DNA of 36,477 nucleotides, from assembly GCA_026987085.1 (NCBI GenBank), contig JALSNH010000145.1, positions 1 through 36,477 of the forward strand, read 5' to 3'. Positions within the stretch are counted from its first letter, which is position 1. Every line of letters begins with the position of its first letter. This document shows, one piece after another, positions 15,227-23,061 of this stretch. The translations under genes and the position numbers were made by a program. Under the pieces are notes generated by a model. It was not told where the DNA came from. It saw only the letters and a list, made by a program, of their open reading frames with translations, and did not search any database. The DNA is from Aquificota bacterium. Its GTDB lineage: Bacteria > Aquificota > Aquificia > Aquificales > QOAS01.

Positions 15227-16131
15227 GAGAGAAGTTTTGCCAGCTCCTCCACCGCCCAAGAGAGACTTCTAACGCCAACCGCAAAGGATTTTGGTCTAAC
15301 TACAAAACCGCTCGGAGATTTGTAAACGGCTATAAACACCTGTTGGTAAAAACCCTCCTCCCCTACAAAAGTCTCTATTAAATCGACCTTTTCACCTTTA
15401 TAGGTCTCCTCAACTTTCAAAAAGTAGCCCCTCTTTGGATCCTTTAATTCGAGATTTTTATAAACCCTTTGCGGGTTGTAATTTTCAATTTTTACACTTC
15501 TCAAGGGCTCAACCTCCCTGTCTTCCAACCCTTCCGGTGTTTTTAGTTTTATAAGTAAAAGCTTTAAGGGTTTTCTACCTTCCCTTAACGCCTTTTGTTC
15601 ATACTTGGTGGTCGGAAGTTTCCAATCGAAGGAACGTTCTATTTGAAAAATACCCTTTAAAGGTTCCAGCTGCTCCAGTATGTAGTTGTAGTAATCCTCT
15701 ATATCGGTTCTTATGTAGACCTTCCCACCATCTTTGAGTTTAAAGGCGACCCACCTTAGGAAGGAAGTTTTTAAGAGCCTCCTTTTTATGTCCCTCTTTT
15801 TAAAAAACGGATCGGGGTAATTGAAATAGAAAGCCTCAACTTGGTTCGGTTTTAATAGGTATTCCACAAAAAGGTTTGCATCTAAATTGAACACGTAAAG
15901 GTTGTTAAGTTTTTGATTTAAACATTTATGGACCAAAGCCCTAACGCCGGGATGCCACTTATCCACGGCCAAGATGGGCTTTTCGGGAAATCTTCTTGCA
16001 AGCTCAACCGTAAAGTCGCCGTTTCCAAATCCTATTTCCACCAAAGGGTCTTTGAAATTTAGTTTTTCCTCTATAGGTTTCGTTGTATCCCAACAGCAGG
16101 GGGTAAATTTTTCTTCTTTTCTACAACCCAC
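15223..16131 (-). CDS. trmB: tRNA (guanine-N7)-methyltransferase with C-terminal extension
   Basis: A 302-residue protein that makes m7G46 in tRNA. Residues about 30-40 (V-E-I-G-F-G-N-G-D-F) bind SAM, and N104-Y-P-D-P-F-F-K-K-R is the TrmB signature. T-K-Y-E (174-177) closes the core. The core ends near residue 200. The further 100 residues correspond to the C-terminal region of Aquifex-type TrmB, reported to stabilise the enzyme at high temperature and increase fidelity. The N-terminus has three cysteines in ten residues (C3, C12, C13), which is odd for TrmB. It converges on rlmI with a 4-base overlap. Confidence 0.93.
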   Translation of the reverse strand: MGCRKEEKFTPCCWDTTKPIEEKLNFKDPLVEIGFGNGDFTVELARRFPEKPILAVDKWHPGVRALVHKCLNQKLNNLYVFNLDANLFVEYLLKPNQVEAFYFNYPDPFFKKRDIKRRLLKTSFLRWVAFKLKDGGKVYIRTDIEDYYNYILEQLEPLKGIFQIERSFDWKLPTTKYEQKALREGRKPLKLLLIKLKTPEGLEDREVEPLRSVKIENYNPQRVYKNLELKDPKRGYFLKVEETYKGEKVDLIETFVGEEGFYQQVFIAVYKSPSGFVVRPKSFAVGVRSLSWAVEELAKLLS

Positions 16132-16171
16132 TGGAGGAGAAAAATTTTAAAGGGACTAATAAAGGAAAGAA

Positions 16172-16444
16172 TTATTTAACCTTTTCTCTGAGTTGTTTTG
16201 CGGGTTTAAATACTACCACTTTGCGGGCAGGAATGGTAATTTCCTCTCCGGTTCTAGGGTTCCTTCCCTTCCTTGCAGAGCGTTCCCTCACTTGGAAAAT
16301 TCCAAATTTAGGTAGAGCAATTCTTTCACCCTTTACAAGGGCATCTTCTACAGCTTCGATAAAGGCCTTAAGGCATCTGTCGGCTTGCTTTTTGGAAACG
16401 CCGGCAGCTTCCGCAATTTTTGCAACAAGCTCAGCCTTCGTCAT
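16172..16444 (-). CDS. hup: HU-family nucleoid protein
   Basis: A 90-residue DNA-bending protein that acts as a homodimer. The N-terminal helices start M-T-K-A-E-L-V-A-K-I-A, and the core G-K-F-type segment reads L-P-K-F-G-I-F-Q-V at 44-52. The DNA-grasping arm carries G-R-N-P-R-T-G-E-E-I-T-I-P-A at about 60-73, with the intercalating Pro. The ATG is preceded by an excellent AGGAGGT. The gene stands in its own transcription unit on the minus strand, as far as spacing shows. Confidence 0.96.
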   Translation of the reverse strand: MTKAELVAKIAEAAGVSKKQADRCLKAFIEAVEDALVKGERIALPKFGIFQVRERSARKGRNPRTGEEITIPARKVVVFKPAKQLREKVK

Positions 16445-16531
16445 CTTCTTACCTCCTAAGGTTATTAAACTACGGCTAAAAACCTATCTTGGTAGATTTT
16501 TGGAAAAAATGCAAATGGAAAAGAGCCGATA

Positions 16532-17251
16532 TTAGAGGTTTATCTCCACACTTTCACCCGGTTTAACAATTATTACTTGCGCATCTACACATGGATTCTC
16601 TTCCACAGCCTTTTTAAATTCCTCGGGATTTTGTGCGATGGGAGGCCAGGTGTTGTAGTGCATAGGAATGGCTATTTTCGGTTTTACAAATTCAACAGCT
16701 TTAACCGCCTCGGGAATACCCATAGTAAAGAGGCTTCCTATCGGGGTTAGCATCACATCGGGTCTATAAAGTTCTCCGATAAGTTTCATATCGCCAAAAA
16801 GTGCGGTATCGCCGGTGTGGTAGACCCTTACACCATCTAAATCGATAACCACACCCGCCGGATTTCCAAGGTAGATAGGCTCGCCGTTATCCTTTATAAG
16901 AGAGCTTGAGTGAACCGCTGGAGTGTAGACCATTTTTACACCTTCCACTTCAAACCATCCTCCGATGTTGCAACCGACCGTGTTTTTTGCTCCATTTGCC
17001 GCCAAATATTGGGCAACTTCGAACAAACCGACTATGGGAGTTCCCTTTCTACCGAAATCGAGAGCGTTCTCTATGTGGTCGAAGTGCCCGTGGGTAATTA
17101 CAACAAGGTCGACCTTATCGAGCAAACTATCGAGGGTAATACCGGCCTCTTGGGCCTGCGGGTTGGAGGTGATAAAGGGGTCTATTAAAACGGTTTTGGA
17201 ACCTTCAATAAGCCAAGTGGCGTGCCCTACAAAGGTTAGTTTTACTCCCAT
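16532..17251 (-). CDS. Metal-dependent hydrolase, UPF0173/UlaG-like MBL fold
   Basis: The 239-residue metallo-beta-lactamase-fold protein begins with the family-typical F-V-G-H-A-T-W-L-I at about 7-15. The zinc motif is H54-G-H56-F-D58-H59. Further ligands are in P-A-V-H-S at about 110-114, Y-H-T-G-D-T-A-L-F near 144-152 and M-H-Y-N-T-W-P near 197-203. UPF0173 proteins are predicted hydrolases of unknown substrate and occur in many archaea and thermophiles. It is cytoplasmic, and its length is normal for the family. Confidence 0.9.
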   Translation of the reverse strand: MGVKLTFVGHATWLIEGSKTVLIDPFITSNPQAQEAGITLDSLLDKVDLVVITHGHFDHIENALDFGRKGTPIVGLFEVAQYLAANGAKNTVGCNIGGWFEVEGVKMVYTPAVHSSSLIKDNGEPIYLGNPAGVVIDLDGVRVYHTGDTALFGDMKLIGELYRPDVMLTPIGSLFTMGIPEAVKAVEFVKPKIAIPMHYNTWPPIAQNPEEFKKAVEENPCVDAQVIIVKPGESVEINL

Positions 17252-17319
17252 AGTAGTTTTTAATAACCTTTAAAACCAAAATTGGCAAGGAAAAAACTTG
17301 TTAGGAAAAAGAAAAAAAA

Positions 17320-17844
17320 TCACTTTTTATGGGTGAAATATAGAGCTAAAGAAATCATCAGAACACCAAAAGCTACATAAACCGTGTCAAGAGGACTTTT
17401 AAATTCCAAATGGAGTACCTGTTTAAAGAAAGCTACAATAAGAACCATAATAACTAAACGGCCTAATTTCTCTTTTAAATCTTCCAAACTTTTGATAACT
17501 AAAACCCTTTGGCCGAGAGGATCGTTTTCCGCAGGGTCAATTTTAGAAATAAAAAGTTCATAGAGACCTAAGGAGAAAACAAGTAGAAAAGTTCCTATAA
17601 GGAATATATCAACCGACGCAATAACTATTGAGAGTATTTTGGAATAAAAGGCTTCGTAAGAAGGAGAGGAGAAAAAGAGATACACCAAATGTATTACCTC
17701 GTACAATCCAACCAAAAAGAGGATTAACGCCGAAATCAGAGAGGCTATAACGGCAAGAAACACCAGCCATCTGGTATTCCACAGGAAGCTTTCAAAAAAT
17801 AACTCAACTCTTCTCGAAAAGGAAATTTGCTCTTTTTTTTCCAT
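17320..17844 (-). CDS. YqhA/UPF0114-family membrane protein
   Basis: The 174-residue protein has four predicted transmembrane segments (about 24-48, 67-85, 91-110 and 133-150, with a weaker one at 156-170). The N-terminal cytoplasmic F-E-S-F-L-W-N-T-R-W-L segment, the D-x-F-L-I-G-T-F-L-L-V-F-S-L-G-L core, Y-E-L-F-I, and L-E-D-L-K-E-K-L match the YqhA/UPF0114 family. Function is not established. It is divergent from truD, with about 55 bases between the two starts. Confidence 0.85.
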   Translation of the reverse strand: MEKKEQISFSRRVELFFESFLWNTRWLVFLAVIASLISALILFLVGLYEVIHLVYLFFSSPSYEAFYSKILSIVIASVDIFLIGTFLLVFSLGLYELFISKIDPAENDPLGQRVLVIKSLEDLKEKLGRLVIMVLIVAFFKQVLHLEFKSPLDTVYVAFGVLMISLALYFTHKK

Positions 17845-17899
17845 AAGTTGGTAAAACTATACCTGTTGTGCGAGGTTCGTCAAATATTTATAACTTCAA

Positions 17900-19036
17900 A
17901 TGTTTCAGATAAAGAAAAATCCAAAGGACTTTTTTGTAAAAGAGATATTGGAAATTCCTTTTAAGGATAAAGGGGAGTATGCCTACTTTAGGTTAAAAAA
18001 GGTAGATAGAAACACCGTAGATGTTATAAGAGAACTCGCCCAAAAATGGAAAATACCGGTAAAAAATATAACCTTTGCGGGATTGAAGGATAAAAACGCG
18101 ATTACAGAACAATATATAGCCGTAAAAGGTCTAAAAAATATTCCAAAAACTTTGGAAGGTGAAGGTTATAAATTAACCTTTTTAGGTTTTTACGATAAAC
18201 CTTTGGAACTCGGCGAGTTTAAAGGCAATTATTTTGAAATAATTGTAAGAAATGTTAGCAAAAGGGAAAGAGAACGAGCTGAAAAGAATATAGAATTTGT
18301 TCAAAAATATGGCTTTGCTAACTATTTTGGAGAACAAAGGTTCGGTTCTATCAAAAATGCAAAAGAGTTTTTAATCAAATACCTTTTAAATCACGATTAT
18401 GAAGGGGCATTAAAGGAATACCTGCTTTCCTACAGCGATTGGAAAATTAAAAGAAAGTTAAAAAAACTTTGGGGGCGTTGGAAAGACTTTCTAAGGGTAA
18501 TGCCCAAGGGGGCTACCTACGAAAGGAAGGTTGTAGAGGAACTTTCTAAGGGGGTATCTTTTAAACAGGCGTTTATGGCACTTCCCAAAAATGTCCGTCT
18601 AATGTTTGCCTTCACCTATCAAAGTTATCTGTGGAACCGCTACCTTTATAGGTTTATCGTTCGCTATTTTTCCTACTGCGAAGTTCCAAGTGGAATAAAA
18701 AATTGGACCTATGCCTTTTACAACAAAATGAATGACCGAATTTTTGAGGAGATAAAAGATTTGGAAATTCCCTATTTGGGAATTGAACATAAACCTTCCT
18801 CACCAAAAGTGGAAAGGATAATAAAGGAAGTCCTCGAAGAGGAAGGTATAACACCCTCCATCCTTCAGGAGGAAAGAATAGGAATAAAACTCTTTTCGGA
18901 TGGAATTAGAAAGGCTATAGCTCTTCCACAAAACTTAAATTTGGAAAGGTTAGGAAGGGCTACGGTAAAAGTTTCCTTTATACTCCCTCCCGGAAGCTAT
19001 GCTACGGTTTTACTAAAAAAAATCTTCCTCTGTTAG
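17900..19036 (+). CDS. truD: tRNA pseudouridine(13) synthase
   Basis: This 378-residue TruD-family enzyme isomerises U13 of tRNA-Glu and related tRNAs. The catalytic Asp is D64 in F-A-G-L-K-D-K-N-A, where E. coli has D80. N-terminal P-x-D-F-x-V-x-E and the T-Y-Q-S-Y-L-W-N motif around 238-245 are also family signatures. It is longer than the E. coli protein because the inserted TRUD subdomain is fuller, as in archaea and other thermophiles. No Shine-Dalgarno is obvious before the ATG. There is no gene for 162 bases after its stop. Confidence 0.93.
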   Translation: MFQIKKNPKDFFVKEILEIPFKDKGEYAYFRLKKVDRNTVDVIRELAQKWKIPVKNITFAGLKDKNAITEQYIAVKGLKNIPKTLEGEGYKLTFLGFYDKPLELGEFKGNYFEIIVRNVSKRERERAEKNIEFVQKYGFANYFGEQRFGSIKNAKEFLIKYLLNHDYEGALKEYLLSYSDWKIKRKLKKLWGRWKDFLRVMPKGATYERKVVEELSKGVSFKQAFMALPKNVRLMFAFTYQSYLWNRYLYRFIVRYFSYCEVPSGIKNWTYAFYNKMNDRIFEEIKDLEIPYLGIEHKPSSPKVERIIKEVLEEEGITPSILQEERIGIKLFSDGIRKAIALPQNLNLERLGRATVKVSFILPPGSYATVLLKKIFLC

Positions 19037-19124
19037 TCATTTTTCTATAAATAACAAATTTTACTAAACTTTAGACAGTGGCCATTCCGAGAGTTAAAAG
19101 TAGCTACTATCAAAGTACTTTTAC

Positions 19125-19153
19125 TTGACTTATTGCATTTAAAATCGTAATAT
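19125..19153 (+). promoter_or_regulatory. Sigma-70 type promoter before the possible lipoprotein gene
   Basis: TTGACT (19125-19130) and TAATAT (19148-19153) are separated by exactly 17 bases. The site is 46 bases upstream of the start at 19199, which has AGGAGG just before it. It is the best -35/-10 pair in the window and would drive the possible-lipoprotein/YiiX pair. Confidence 0.65.
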
Positions 19154-19198
19154 AATTTTAATCAATAAAAATTCATCCTTTAAATAAAGGAGGTTAAA

Positions 19199-19573
19199 AT
19201 GTTTAGAAAAAAAATTTTTTTGCTATCCAGCGTGGGTATTTTGTTTTTTCTAAACAATTGTGGAGGTAGCGATAAAAAGCCTGAAGATGTTGTAAAAGAT
19301 GTTGAATACTCCCTTTGTGAAGGGAAAATAGATAAACAGGATGTTACTATGCGAACACAGAAATTGCTTAGTATGTTGCCGTTAAATGAATATGCTAAAC
19401 TATGTAAAAAGAGAAAAGGTATAGCTGATATAAAGGTAGAGACTCATAAAATAAATGATACTACCTTGGAATATACAGCTTTAATAAAATTTGGTGATGG
19501 CACTGAAACCACGGATCATGGTTATATAGTAAAGACTAATGAAGGGTGGAAACTAGATGTAAAAAAGCAATAG
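19199..19573 (+). CDS. Small secreted protein, possible lipoprotein (DUF4878-like)
   Basis: The 124-residue protein has a hydrophobic N-terminus ending F-L-N-N-C-G-G-S. This could be a lipobox with Cys21, but Asn at -1 is unusual, so lipid attachment is uncertain. The rest resembles the single alpha-beta DUF4878/NTF2-like domain (K-P-E-D-V-V...G-Y-I-V-K-T-N-E-G-W-K-L), common in small lipoproteins of unknown function. It has its own strong promoter and Shine-Dalgarno (AGGAGG at about 19189-19194). The sequence is more A+T-rich than neighbouring core genes and next to an insertion-sequence remnant, so acquisition by transfer is plausible. It overlaps the next gene by 28 bases. Confidence 0.7.
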   Translation: MFRKKIFLLSSVGILFFLNNCGGSDKKPEDVVKDVEYSLCEGKIDKQDVTMRTQKLLSMLPLNEYAKLCKKRKGIADIKVETHKINDTTLEYTALIKFGDGTETTDHGYIVKTNEGWKLDVKKQ

Positions 19574-20043
19574 AAGCTATTAAGCAACAATTAGATACAG
19601 GTGATATTCTATTGCGTAAAGGCTTTGGGTTATTAAGTACTTTAATTAGTCTTTTTTTTAAAATTCCTTATTCACATGTTGGTTTAGTTATTAAAACTGC
19701 AAATGGTATTCGGGTATATGATATGCAGCCTGGTAGATATCGCCCTCTTGCTTTTTCTACTTTTGAAAAATTTTTCTATGGAAGTAAAAGACTTGAAATA
19801 ATATTTTTCTCTAAATTTTTAACAAAACAAGAAAAAAAATGCATAATACGTGAAGTTCAATATTTTTATAATAAAAAGCCTAAGTATGATTATACTTTCT
19901 CACGAGGGGAGGATAAACTGTTTTGTTTAGAATTTGTATATTTAGTATTAAAACGTTGTAAACTTATTAAAAAATTTAAAAAAGTATACAAATCTTCTAA
20001 ATATTTTAGAATGCTAAAACATTTTGATAACCTACTCAAATAA
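19546..20043 (+). CDS. YiiX/YebB-like permuted NlpC/P60 cysteine hydrolase
   Basis: This 165-residue protein matches the circularly permuted NlpC/P60 (YiiX) group. It has the opening D-T-G-D-I-L-L-R-K at 17-25, Y-S-H44-V-G-L-V for the catalytic His and F-C127-L-E-F for the nucleophile (usually Y-C-S-E-L). The group is thought to cut amide or ester bonds in peptidoglycan or lipids. I see no signal peptide. The start shown is a GTG inside the preceding gene; no better in-frame start exists before D-T-G-D, so translation is probably coupled. It is A+T-rich like its partner. Confidence 0.75.
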   Translation: METRCKKAIEAIKQQLDTGDILLRKGFGLLSTLISLFFKIPYSHVGLVIKTANGIRVYDMQPGRYRPLAFSTFEKFFYGSKRLEIIFFSKFLTKQEKKCIIREVQYFYNKKPKYDYTFSRGEDKLFCLEFVYLVLKRCKLIKKFKKVYKSSKYFRMLKHFDNLLK

Positions 20044-20076
20044 CATGTTTCCACATAATATCTCAAAAAAAATCCA

Positions 20077-20600
20077 ATTAAAAATTATTTAATTCTTAAA
20101 GAGCTTAAAGTGGAAGCGGATAAAGTTTGGTCGGATAGCTTTAATCTATTTTTCAATTTCAAAAAATTATTAAATCCTCTTTTTGCACTCCCAAACTAAG
20201 AAAGTTTTATAACCTAATTTGGAAAAGCCAAGCTATTCGCCATTAAAACGGTAAAACAATCCTTCCATCCTCGTTAAGGAAACTATAGAAATCTCTTCGC
20301 CCGACAAGAACAAGGTTATAACCCTAGATTTGGGAGAAATCCATCTGTTTATAAGTTTTGATGGAAAGAGGTTTTGATCTGGAACGGAAGGCTTTTAAGG
20401 AGCTACAAACAGTTAAAGCTAAAGCTAATAGCGTTAAGACAGAAGCTAAAATGGGCTAAATATGATTTTAGCTAACATATAGGGATAGGGTAGGAGTAAT
20501 AAACTCATTCAAAAGGTTTATGGGAAAAGTATCGGGGGGCTTTAGGTTCTTTGTAGATGGAGTGATATACCCTCGGGGAGGTAAGCTACCCCCCGAGTAG
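20077..20600 (+). pseudogene. Degenerate tnpB of an IS200/IS605-family element
   Basis: No open frame spans this stretch, but pieces in different frames read as TnpB. In order: K-V-E-A-D-K-V-W at about 20107-20130; L-I-W-K-S-Q-A-I-R then N-G-K-T-I-L-P at about 20217-20265, broken by a stop; V-I-T-L-D-L-G-E-I-H (the RuvC-I motif) near 20316-20345; then after a frameshift L-L-R-S-Y-K-Q-L-K-L-K-L at about 20393-20428. The frame resumes as Y-R-D-R-V-G-V-I-N-S-F-K-R-F-M-G-K-V at about 20478-20531 (RuvC-III side) and ends at TAG 20598-20600. The RuvC-II/zinc-finger region appears deleted around 20470. It is not functional as a nuclease. Confidence 0.85.
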
Positions 20601-20660
20601 CTAGGAATGGATTACTCCCATTCCGAGAAATTCCCTGCTTTAGCGAGTGGAATGTCATCG
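20572..20660 (+). mobile_element. Right-end hairpins of the IS200/IS605 remnant (possible omega-RNA 3' part)
   Basis: Two stem-loops follow each other. The first pairs CTCGGGGAGGTA with TACCCCCCGAG around AGC, with one irregularity, at 20572-20597. The second is GGAATGG/CCATTCC at 20604-20624, a perfect 7-base stem. A weaker ATTCC/GGAAT arch encloses GCTTTAGCG to about 20655. In this family the right end and the tnpB 3' end encode the guide RNA scaffold. The end lies about 10 bases from the htpX stop. Confidence 0.6.
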
Positions 20661-20669
20661 GTATCCACA

Positions 20670-21575
20670 CTAATACCTCCAAAAGGTTTCCCTTATTTTA
20701 CCAAAGAGTCTTTTTGCAAGTTCCAAAAGCCTTGCTATTCTTTTATCGGTCGGAGGGTGGGTAGAAAAAAGTTCTGCCAAAAAGTCTCCTTTTAAAGGGT
20801 TAACTATAAAAAGGTGGCTGGTGGACGGCTTTATTTCTTGTTTTACAAGCTCTTGAGGAATCCGTCTTGAATAGTCTTCAAGCTTCTTTAAGGCACTGGC
20901 CAAGGCTTCAGGTTTGCCGGAAATTATCCCTCCTGTTTCATCGGCTTTATACTCCCTTGCCCTTGAAATTGCCATCTGAATTATTGCTGCAGCTATGGGA
21001 GCTAGAATAATCATTAAAATAAGGCTTACTACTTCAAGCCACCCTCCTCCTTCCTCTTCATCTCTATTTCCTCCAAAGAGTAAAAACCACTGTGCCATGT
21101 CGGCGAGCATGGTAATCGCACCTGCTATTGTTGCTGCAACTGCTTGAATTAGGGTATCCCTGTTTTTTATATGGGAAATTTCGTGAGCAAGGACTCCTTC
21201 AAGCTCATCTTCGTTTAGGAGTTCCGCTATTTTAGGAGTTATAACCACAACCCCGTGCTTAGGGTTTCTTCCCGTTGCAAAGGCGTTGGGAACGTCCATA
21301 GGAGCAATTCCCACTTTCGGTTTAGGGATGCCGGCATTTTTTGCAAGCTTTTCAACAACTTGGTGAAGCCAGGGAGCTTCTTCTTCTGACAGAAGCTTAA
21401 CTTTGTATATAGAAAGAACTATCTTGTCTGAGAAGAACCAGCTTCCAAAATTCATAATAGCAGCTATAAAGAGGGCTATGACCATACCGGTGTTTCCCCC
21501 GAGTAGCTTACCGAAAACAAGAAGAATTCCCGTTAGAAAACCAAGAAGAATAACCGTCTTTAGGTTATTCCACAT
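20670..21575 (-). CDS. htpX: HtpX-type M48 membrane zinc metalloprotease
   Basis: A 301-residue integral membrane protease for quality control of membrane proteins. Two N-terminal transmembrane segments (about 6-25 and 30-48) precede the catalytic domain. H131-E-I-S-H135 is the zinc motif, and the third ligand is the Glu of A-R-E-Y-K-A-D-E near 214. Two more hydrophobic segments lie at about 145-170 and 180-205. S-T-H-P-P-T near 275 is a family signature. The ATG has a strong AAGGAGGTT. The C-terminal end reaches almost to the IS remnant's right end, but the protein is full length, so the element did not visibly truncate it. Confidence 0.93.
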   Translation of the reverse strand: MWNNLKTVILLGFLTGILLVFGKLLGGNTGMVIALFIAAIMNFGSWFFSDKIVLSIYKVKLLSEEEAPWLHQVVEKLAKNAGIPKPKVGIAPMDVPNAFATGRNPKHGVVVITPKIAELLNEDELEGVLAHEISHIKNRDTLIQAVAATIAGAITMLADMAQWFLLFGGNRDEEEGGGWLEVVSLILMIILAPIAAAIIQMAISRAREYKADETGGIISGKPEALASALKKLEDYSRRIPQELVKQEIKPSTSHLFIVNPLKGDFLAELFSTHPPTDKRIARLLELAKRLFGKIRETFWRY

Positions 21576-21918
21576 GAATAACCTCCTTGATAAATATTGA
21601 TTTTTGCATTCTCTTACATATAGAAATTAAAAGCTTTTATACACGATAGTTTAAGAACTTTAATAGAGAAAGTCTTTACTAAGGTTTTCTACTTTCTTTA
21701 CAACTTGTGTTAACTTAGTAATAAACATTAGCTACTTAATAAAGGTCTTCTATCGGTTTGCTTTCAAAGTAGAAATTTTCCTTTCAAAGTTTGTGTAAAT
21801 TAGCACCAAAGTTGACTCTTTATTAAACCCCCTTTTCCCTGTAAGGGGTATATTTTCAATCTTTAACCGAAAAAGTTATAATAAAAAGATTTGCTAAAAA
21901 AAAGAGGGAGGTTAAAAA
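21576..21918. other. 343-base A+T-rich divergent spacer between htpX and rpsT
   Basis: No coding or RNA gene recognised. It must hold the htpX promoter (minus) and the rpsT promoter near its right end. CTTTCAAAG occurs twice 14 bases apart around 21767-21798, and CCCCTT/AAGGGG can pair near 21830-21848. Neither forms a recognisable array or riboswitch. Confidence 0.5.
21877..21882 (+). promoter_or_regulatory. Putative -10 box for rpsT
   Basis: TATAAT at 21877-21882 lies 36 bases before the rpsT start. A -35 at 17 bases reads TTTCAA, a weak match. Position relative to the gene mirrors the rpsO promoter. Confidence 0.45.
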
Positions 21919-22197
21919 GTGGCAAACACAAAAAGTGCAAAAAAAGCTGCAAGGCAGAACATAAAAAGGAGATTAAGAAATAGATATCACCTTTCTAGAA
22001 TGAAGACCTATATTAAAAAGTTTCGCAAAATGATAGAGGAAGGTAAGTTAGAAGAAGCCAAAAAATTCCTTCCTGAAGTTCAAAAAATAATAATGCACAC
22101 CTGGAGTAAAGGTGTTATTACCAAAAAAGAAGCCTCCAGAAGGATCTCTAGAGTTTATGAAATATTGAACAAAGCTCTTAAATCTACCCAGCAGTAG
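21919..22197 (+). CDS. rpsT: 30S ribosomal protein S20
   Basis: This 92-residue, very basic helical protein binds 16S rRNA helices 9 and 44. It starts at a GTG with a GGGAGGT Shine-Dalgarno; the sequence M-A-N-T-K-S-A-K-K-A-A-R-Q is the standard S20 N-terminus, which fixes the start. A-S-R-R-I-S-R at about 75-81 is also conserved. A GTG start fits the known use of non-ATG starts in rpsT. A compact hairpin with a T-run directly follows the stop. Confidence 0.96.
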   Translation: MANTKSAKKAARQNIKRRLRNRYHLSRMKTYIKKFRKMIEEGKLEEAKKFLPEVQKIIMHTWSKGVITKKEASRRISRVYEILNKALKSTQQ

Positions 22198-22219
22198 ATA
22201 AGTGTTTGCTTATTTTTTT
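22198..22219 (+). terminator. Probable rho-independent terminator after rpsT
   Basis: ATAAG (22198-22202) pairs with CTTAT (22209-22213) around a 6-base loop and is followed by seven bases of nearly pure T (22214-22219). The stem is A+T-rich, so it is weak on its own. The carbonic anhydrase gene starts 23 bases later and may depend on read-through. Confidence 0.5.
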
Positions 22220-22241
22220 GACTATTTTAAAATTCGGCTGT

Positions 22242-22982
22242 ATGAAGAAAACACTAATAGCTTTATCTTTGGCTTCACTCTGTTTTGCAGGGGAGCACGG
22301 CGGAAATACTCAATGGGGTTATGAAGGTTCGATAGGTCCTAAACACTGGGGGGATTTATCTCCCCAATTTATTATGTGTAAAATAGGAAAAAACCAATCT
22401 CCGGTGGATATAAACATTAAAGATACAGTCAAAGCCTGTTTAAAACCTATAAAGTTCAACTACATTGCAGATGCCAGATATGTTGTAAATAATGGTCATA
22501 CCATAAAGGTAATCACCACCGGTCAAAGTTATATAGTTGTAGATGGTAAAAGGTTTTATCTAAGGCAGTTCCACTTTCATGCTCCCAGCGAGCATACAGT
22601 TAATGGTAAATATTACCCCTTTGAGGCTCATTTGGTTCATATCGATAAAAATGGAAACATAGCGGTTATTGGTATCCTTTTTAAGTTAGGGAAAGAAAAC
22701 GGTGAATTAGCAAAAATTTGGAAAAATATGCCCCAACAGGTCGGCAAAAAGGTTGCATTAACTTCTAAAGTAAATCCTTATCTACTTTTACCAAAAAATA
22801 AAGAGTACTACCGTTATAGTGGTTCTTTAACAACCCCTCCCTGCAGTGAGGGAGTTAGATGGTTTATTTTTAAAGAGCCGGTAGAGCTTTCCAAAGACCA
22901 ACTTGCAAAGTTTAAAAAGGTGATGGGTTTTCCTAACAATAGACCGGTTCAGCCTATAAATGCAAGAAAAATATTAAAGTAG
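22242..22982 (+). CDS. Secreted alpha-carbonic anhydrase
   Basis: The 246-residue protein has a Sec signal peptide (M-K-K-T then a hydrophobic core, probable cleavage after C-F-A16). It hydrates CO2 in the periplasm. Zinc ligands are H111, H113 (F-H-F-H-A-P-S-E-H) and H130 (F-E-A-H-L-V-H). The T-T-P-P-C-S-E-G motif holds one half of the conserved disulfide with C46; C66 corresponds to the cysteine forming the inter-subunit disulfide in the Thermovibrio ammonificans enzyme, which it strongly resembles. The frame extends upstream to a TTG at 22206, but the ATG at 22242 starts the signal peptide. It suits an autotroph that fixes CO2. Confidence 0.93.
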   Translation: MKKTLIALSLASLCFAGEHGGNTQWGYEGSIGPKHWGDLSPQFIMCKIGKNQSPVDINIKDTVKACLKPIKFNYIADARYVVNNGHTIKVITTGQSYIVVDGKRFYLRQFHFHAPSEHTVNGKYYPFEAHLVHIDKNGNIAVIGILFKLGKENGELAKIWKNMPQQVGKKVALTSKVNPYLLLPKNKEYYRYSGSLTTPPCSEGVRWFIFKEPVELSKDQLAKFKKVMGFPNNRPVQPINARKILK

Positions 22983-23061
22983 GTTGAAAATTTTTAAAAA
23001 ACCTTTTAAGTTTTTTTCTTCCTATCAACGGTGTTTCAAACAGAGTTTATAACAATAACTT

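Noticed and set aside
21760..21800. Two CTTTCAAAG copies resembling CRISPR repeats
   Set aside because: Only two 9-base copies, 14 bases apart, without spacers of regular length or cas genes nearby.
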